From assembly GCA_018304565.1 (NCBI GenBank), contig JAGVVX010000009.1, positions 1 through 8,979 on the forward strand: a DNA stretch of 8,979 nt. The letters run 5' to 3'. Shown one piece after another: positions 6,783 through 8,979 of this stretch. Position numbers and translations under genes: made by a program. The DNA comes from Candidatus Aenigmatarchaeota archaeon. GTDB lineage: Archaea; Aenigmatarchaeota; Aenigmatarchaeia; GW2011-AR5. Each line of letters opens with the position of its first letter. Positions within the stretch are counted from its first letter, which is position 1. The notes below the pieces were generated by a model that did no database searches, had not been told where the DNA came from, and was given only the letters and a program-made list of their open reading frames with translations.

Positions 6783-6840
6783 AGGCATCACGCTTGAACA
6801 AGTGGAATGGCAGAGGGAAGATAAATTCTGATTTGTATTG

Positions 6841-6880
6841 TAATACTTTTGCTAGGAAAGAAGGGTAGAGGGAAGAAAAC
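6841..6880. repeat. 40-base direct repeat, copy 1
   Basis: This 40-base purine-rich unit (starts TAATACTTTTGC, ends GAGGGAAGAAAAC) is identical to 6904-6943. A degenerate fragment with the AGAGGGAAGA core lies further left at about 6813-6822. Part of copy 1 (CTAGGAAA, 6852-6859) is inverted in the spacer (TTTCCTAG, 6883-6890). Confidence 0.95.
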
Positions 6881-6903
6881 ATTTTCCTAGGTTTTTCTTT
6901 TTA

Positions 6904-6943
6904 TAATACTTTTGCTAGGAAAGAAGGGTAGAGGGAAGAAAAC
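6904..6943. repeat. 40-base direct repeat, copy 2
   Basis: Perfect copy of 6841-6880 after a 23-base T-rich spacer (6881-6903). Its last ten bases also form most of the left arm of the hairpin behind the membrane-protein gene. With only two copies, a spacer shorter than the repeat and no cas gene, this is not a CRISPR array. Confidence 0.95.
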
Positions 6944-6990
6944 CAACGCAGCAAGCCATCGAAGATGGCTTATTGTGACGGTTTTCTTCC
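6934..6990 (-). terminator. Nested hairpin behind the small membrane-protein gene
   Basis: GGAAGAAAACC (6934-6944) pairs perfectly with GGTTTTCTTCC (6980-6990). Inside lies AAGCCATC (6953-6960), loop GAA, GATGGCTT (6964-6971). The structure starts four bases beyond the stop codon at 6995 on the minus strand and is followed there by pyrimidine-rich sequence (TTTTCTTCCCTCTACCCTTC), which fits a 3'-end or termination signal for that gene. Confidence 0.6.
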
Positions 6991-6994
6991 TCTT

Positions 6995-7330
6995 TCAGAA
7001 GAAGAGATAATACAAGCCTATTATCAGAATTATCAGGCCTATGAATATGCCGGCCTTGCTCATTCCAGGCCTCTGGTAGTCGCCGATATCGGGAAAGCCA
7101 AACACCAAAAAGCCGCCTACAATCACCAGCAGCAGCCCGCCAAGCTTCCGGAGCAGCAATATAAGCGTCAGTTTTGTTATAAGTATCCATAACCCAAGCA
7201 GCAGTGCGGCAGTGCCTATGGCAAGGATTGCAAGCATCTTCTCATCGCTTGCGCCTTCGCTCACGGAGAAATAGATCGAAAGCAGGCCGAATGCTATAAG
7301 CACAGCGGCAGCTATGATCTCGAATACCAT
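6995..7330 (-). CDS. Small four-helix membrane protein, function unknown
   Basis: A 111-residue, strongly hydrophobic protein with probable membrane helices at about 4-22, 32-51, 63-80 and 92-110, separated by short polar loops (SEGASDEK at 23-31, a loop around GDYQRPGMSKAG at 83-94). There are no recognisable catalytic residues; I do not know its function. The start is ATG at 7330, with a promoter element centred about 25 bases upstream and no ribosome binding site, so the transcript is probably leaderless (context ACTAGCATG, similar to that of the TIM-barrel gene). It is divergent from the paralogue pair and shares a 104-base intergenic region with it. Its 3' end is followed by a nested hairpin. 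Confidence 0.8.
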   Translation of the reverse strand: MVFEIIAAAVLIAFGLLSIYFSVSEGASDEKMLAILAIGTAALLLGLWILITKLTLILLLRKLGGLLLVIVGGFLVFGFPDIGDYQRPGMSKAGIFIGLIILIIGLYYLFF

Positions 7331-7351
7331 GCTAGTTATTTGTATTCCTTA

Positions 7352-7363
7352 TAATTAAGCTTT
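7352..7363 (-). promoter_or_regulatory. Promoter element of the membrane-protein gene
   Basis: AAAGCTTAATTA on the minus strand runs into TTATAAGG. The AT core is centred about 25 bases before the ATG at 7330, ideal for a leaderless archaeal transcript. The 12 bases are identical to those upstream of the 551-residue gene. Confidence 0.6.
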
Positions 7364-7392
7364 TCACTAAAAGGAGATCAGATAGAAGGTAA

Positions 7393-7400
7393 TTTATAAA
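7393..7400 (+). promoter_or_regulatory. TATA box of the paralogue operon
   Basis: TTTATAAA is a consensus archaeal TATA box, 35-42 bases before the GTG at 7435. It predicts a start near 7422 and a leader of about 13 bases. Confidence 0.75.
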
Positions 7401-7422
7401 GGCCGGCATAAATATAACAATA

Positions 7423-7427
7423 AGGTG
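7423..7427 (+). promoter_or_regulatory. Ribosome binding site deciding the GTG start at 7435
   Basis: AGGTG lies seven bases before GTG at 7435. The nearest ATG (7440) is in another frame that soon stops, so GTG is the best start for the first paralogue. Confidence 0.6.
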
Positions 7428-7434
7428 CATTTCT

Positions 7435-7953
7435 GTGGTATGGGCAAGAACAAAACTTCTGATATGGGATTATGTCTTCGAGCCGGTAAAGGAGATAAAC
7501 ATATCTTACACGGGCCCTGCTCCCGATAAATTCTACAAGAAGATAAACGAGTTGGTGCGTGTCGTCTTCAACGTTCCAGACGCGTATGTCCAGGAAAAGG
7601 AGTACAGCTGGGAAAAGACTAAAGACGGCGAGCGGTTCTCTGTAGGCTGGGAAGTCAACAAGATTCTTGATACGTTTTCGTACATAACCGTCGAGATAGA
7701 CTTCAGCGGCTTCTCTGTCAATAATGAGGGCAAGGTCAATATGCGTATAAGGCCGCGCCTTATAACAGAATACCCGCAAGATACGGTGTGGCAGCAGAAC
7801 ATAATTTATGAGATGACCCGAAGATTCTGGCACAACATGTTCTATCACAAAAAACGAATGGAATACCTGAACTTTGCAAAGGAACTTGTCACAAGTTTTG
7901 AAAGCAGCATCAAGCATTTCGGGGAAGTCCTCAGGGAGGGCGCGCAGGCATGA
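7435..7953 (+). CDS. First of two tandem paralogous proteins (172 residues), function unknown
   Basis: A 172-residue soluble protein with mixed strands in the first two thirds and a helical end. By eye it aligns along its whole length with the next gene product: SYTGPAP (24-30) with RYNGPNP, Trp72 with Trp67, TEY (111-113) with TTY, and FWHNMFYHKKRMEYLNFAK (131-149) with FWWFYNRSFYYHQRRKYIDFAK. The layout (a Y-x-G turn, a helix, a W-containing strand, a basic/aromatic C-terminal helix) recalls a family of about 150-180 residues that I associate with DPANN genomes in several copies, without a known role; that link is from memory. It starts at GTG after a consensus TATA box. The stop overlaps the next start as ATGA, so the two are translationally coupled. 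Confidence 0.85.
   Translation: MVWARTKLLIWDYVFEPVKEINISYTGPAPDKFYKKINELVRVVFNVPDAYVQEKEYSWEKTKDGERFSVGWEVNKILDTFSYITVEIDFSGFSVNNEGKVNMRIRPRLITEYPQDTVWQQNIIYEMTRRFWHNMFYHKKRMEYLNFAKELVTSFESSIKHFGEVLREGAQA
7934..7939 (+). promoter_or_regulatory. Ribosome binding site of the second paralogue
   Basis: GGGAGG lies ten bases before the ATG at 7950, inside the end of the first paralogue gene. Confidence 0.45.
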
Positions 7954-8453
7954 AAATCTCGATAATTGACGACATACTTGCTCCCACCGACAAGCTGATT
8001 ATAAGGTACAACGGCCCGAATCCGTTTTCTGCTTTTGCAATGTTTCCCCGTGTCATAAGGGACACCATGAAAGTCACCGGCAAGGATACATTTGAGACAG
8101 ACGTGCGCTGGGATTCTACTGAAGATCCAAGGGGCTTTTATGGCGCATGGTTCTGCAAGCGCGCAGACGATAACTGGTCAAGAACTACGATACGGGCAAT
8201 AGCGCAAGGCGCGCAGAGCCTGAAAGACAAGCATGGCTGGCTCTACCTTGAACTGAAAGGCACTGTCATAACAACATACGAATACTCAAATTTCATTCAG
8301 AGAAGTTTCTGGTGGTTTTACAACAGGTCATTCTATTACCACCAGAGGCGGAAATACATAGACTTCGCAAAAGACGATATACACAGAATACGCGACCGCG
8401 TACTGCGCACGCTGCAGATAGAGCGCGAAACAAGGGGAGAAACGCCGACATGA
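7950..8453 (+). CDS. Second of two tandem paralogous proteins (167 residues), function unknown
   Basis: A 167-residue soluble protein homologous by eye to the 172-residue product just upstream, but clearly diverged (shared RYNGPNP 19-25, W67, TTYEY 108-112, and the aromatic/basic helix FWWFYNRSFYYHQRR 120-134 then FAKDD 139-143). The C-terminal helix is rich in Trp, Tyr, His and Arg, which would suit nucleic-acid or protein binding, but no catalytic motif is evident. The ATG overlaps the previous stop (ATGA). Tandem, coupled, diverged paralogues often form a heteromer; this is an inference. Its own TGA overlaps another ATG that opens only a nine-codon frame. Confidence 0.85.
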   Translation: MKISIIDDILAPTDKLIIRYNGPNPFSAFAMFPRVIRDTMKVTGKDTFETDVRWDSTEDPRGFYGAWFCKRADDNWSRTTIRAIAQGAQSLKDKHGWLYLELKGTVITTYEYSNFIQRSFWWFYNRSFYYHQRRKYIDFAKDDIHRIRDRVLRTLQIERETRGETPT

Positions 8454-8479
8454 AGAACGTGATAATTTTATTGTTATAG
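8450..8479 (+). pseudogene. Nine-residue hydrophobic mini-ORF coupled to the operon, possible remnant of a third gene
   Basis: ATG at 8450 overlaps the TGA of the second paralogue in the same ATGA fashion as the preceding gene pair. It encodes MKNVIILLL and stops at TAG 8477-8479, just before the first large inverted repeat. It looks like the start of a signal-peptide-bearing gene cut off by a deletion or insertion. Chance is a real alternative. Confidence 0.3.
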
Positions 8480-8480
8480 C

Positions 8481-8519
8481 TGACCAACTTAATATTTGGT
8501 ATATTACACAAGTTGGTCA
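8481..8519 (+). repeat. Inverted repeat A downstream of the paralogue operon
   Basis: TGACCAACTT (8481-8490) and AAGTTGGTCA (8510-8519) are perfect 10-bp arms around a 19-base loop. The loop contains a smaller AATAT/ATATT stem (8491-8495, 8501-8505). It may end the operon transcript or bind a protein; no T tract follows. Confidence 0.85.
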
Positions 8520-8521
8520 CA

Positions 8522-8570
8522 TATAGTAAACCAAGTTATAATATCAGGATTCTTTACTTGGTTAACTATA
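8522..8570 (+). repeat. Inverted repeat B downstream of the paralogue operon
   Basis: The arms at 8522-8536 and 8556-8570 are 15 bases long with one mismatch (TATAGT-ACCAAGT core), again around a 19-base loop. The arms carry ACCAAGT, against ACCAACT in inverted repeat A, so the two look related. The repeat lies between the operon and the promoter of the next gene. Confidence 0.85.
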
Positions 8571-8588
8571 ATTCTGCGATACCAACAG

Positions 8589-8597
8589 ATATAAACC
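8589..8597 (+). promoter_or_regulatory. TATA box of the coiled-coil protein gene
   Basis: GATATAAAC is centred about 24 bases before the ATG at 8618, with no ribosome binding site between. This predicts a leaderless transcript. Confidence 0.65.
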
Positions 8598-8617
8598 GGC
8601 AAATCCATTGATTATTC

Positions 8618-8979
8618 ATGGGTTTATTTGGCAGGCTGAAGGATAGGATTACGCACAGGAAAAGCGATGAAGACGTATACGATTTCAGGTCTCATGTTCT
8701 TGGCGAGCCCAATCCTCTGGATGAGCCAAGTATGCCCGAGCCGGTTGAGCCCCTGCCGGCCAGATCTTCTTTCGACCAGCCGCAGGAACCTGATTTCTCA
8801 GAGCCGATAATCCAAAGGCACAAATTGAAAGACCTGACTATCGATCAAGGCTTTGGAAGTAAACAGTATGAAAATAAGGATGAATCATCAAGGAATTACG
8901 ACATTCTGGACAGGCTGAACATAATAGAGGCCCAGCTGTCGGCGATACGCAGCCAGACAGAAACCATAAACGAAAGGCT
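8618..8979 (+). CDS. N-terminal part of a proline/glutamate-rich coiled-coil protein (3' end outside window)
   Basis: The ATG opens a frame that stays open for 120 codons to the window edge. The product begins MGLFGRLKDR, followed by an acidic, proline-rich and probably disordered stretch (about 29-63, PNPLDEPSMPEPVEPLP), then a heptad-like helical segment (about 94-120, ILDRLNIIEAQLSAIRSQ) typical of a coiled coil. This arrangement (MGLF-basic start, Pro/Glu linker, short coiled coil with L-x-x-I/L-x-x-x-L spacing) resembles small proteins that I recall from DPANN genomes, without known function. The start is supported by a TATA box at leaderless spacing. Confidence 0.75.
   Translation, partial: MGLFGRLKDRITHRKSDEDVYDFRSHVLGEPNPLDEPSMPEPVEPLPARSSFDQPQEPDFSEPIIQRHKLKDLTIDQGFGSKQYENKDESSRNYDILDRLNIIEAQLSAIRSQTETINER

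Larger units (their letters stand above)
6698..6799 (+). mobile_element. Possible IS200/IS605-type right end or omega-RNA-like structured RNA, no transposase
   Basis: Taken together, the nested stem-loop, the CCCTTTAGGG hairpin, the following GAGG and the terminal TTGAAC look like the right end of an IS200/IS605-family element. In such elements the end hairpins often have a TTTA loop, and the 3' part of the tnpB transcript forms the omega-RNA guide scaffold. Orientation by the loop would be plus-strand, which would place tnpB to the left; instead the start of an unrelated minus-strand gene lies there. It could therefore be a solo end, a PATE/MITE-like derivative, or an unrelated structured RNA. 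The resemblance is by eye and from memory. Confidence 0.35.
6648..6994. other. Gene-free structured intergenic region
   Basis: This 347-base stretch has no convincing reading frame on either strand. From left to right it holds the 551-residue gene's ribosome binding site and probable promoter, the nested inverted repeat, the TTTA-loop hairpin, an unstructured AT-rich segment (about 6800-6840), two copies of a 40-base repeat, and the nested hairpin behind the membrane-protein gene. It is the most structure-dense part of the window. Confidence 0.8.

Noticed and set aside
6841..6943. Two repeats with a spacer considered as a minimal CRISPR array
   Set aside because: There are only two copies, the 40-base repeat is longer than the 23-base spacer, the spacer is low-complexity T-rich, the unit is not a typical CRISPR repeat, and no cas gene is nearby.
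6915..7190. 91-codon minus-strand frame overlapping the membrane-protein gene and a repeat copy
   Set aside because: It is an out-of-frame shadow that runs through the repeat and the hairpin. The 111-residue frame has coherent membrane helices and a promoter.
7378..7917. 179-codon minus-strand frame over the first paralogue gene
   Set aside because: It overlaps the paralogue, whose homology to the next gene, TATA box and ribosome binding site establish the plus strand as coding.

Overview
The window looks like a chromosomal segment of an archaeon, most likely a small-genome DPANN-type lineage. The evidence is indirect. Several genes are preceded by good archaeal TATA boxes about 24-31 bases before the start codon with almost no leader (positions 3205, 4913, 7352 and 8589 regions). 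Other starts have GGTGA/AGGTG-type ribosome binding sites. AGA/AGG and ATA codons are frequent, and several proteins match architectures I associate with DPANN genomes. No rRNA, tRNA or taxonomic marker gene is present, so the lineage is an inference.

Layout. (1) Positions 2-2147, plus strand: the 3' end of a small helical protein, then, one base later, a complete membrane-bound CHASE2 / class III nucleotide cyclase. (2) Positions 2157-3169, minus strand: an AT-rich two-gene unit with overlapping ends, an HTH-nucleotidyltransferase followed by a HEPN-like partner. It converges on the cyclase gene, and a hairpin covers both stop codons. (3) Positions 3205-4887 and 4992-6647, minus strand: a 560-residue xylose-isomerase/endonuclease-IV-like TIM-barrel protein with a large insertion, and upstream of it a 551-residue cysteine-free protein that I do not recognise. 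Each appears to have its own promoter. (4) Positions 6648-6994: 347 bases without a gene but full of structure. It holds a nested hairpin, a TTTA-loop hairpin resembling IS200/IS605 right ends or omega-RNA scaffolds, a perfect 40-base direct repeat, and another nested hairpin behind the next gene. (5) Positions 6995-7330, minus strand: a small four-helix membrane protein, divergent from (6) positions 7435-8453, plus strand, two overlapping genes for distant paralogues of about 170 residues. (7) Positions 8454-8617: two large inverted repeats with equal 19-base loops. (8) From 8618: the 5' part of a gene for a proline/glutamate-rich coiled-coil protein that runs off the window.

How the genes work together. 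The clearest functional unit is the cyclase: an extracytoplasmic CHASE2 sensor probably driving cyclic nucleotide synthesis. The HTH-nucleotidyltransferase/HEPN pair resembles MNT/HEPN toxin-antitoxin modules, but both proteins deviate at key residues. The TIM-barrel protein, the 551-residue protein and the paralogue pair have no function that I can assign. No evidence in the window ties them to one pathway beyond being neighbours.
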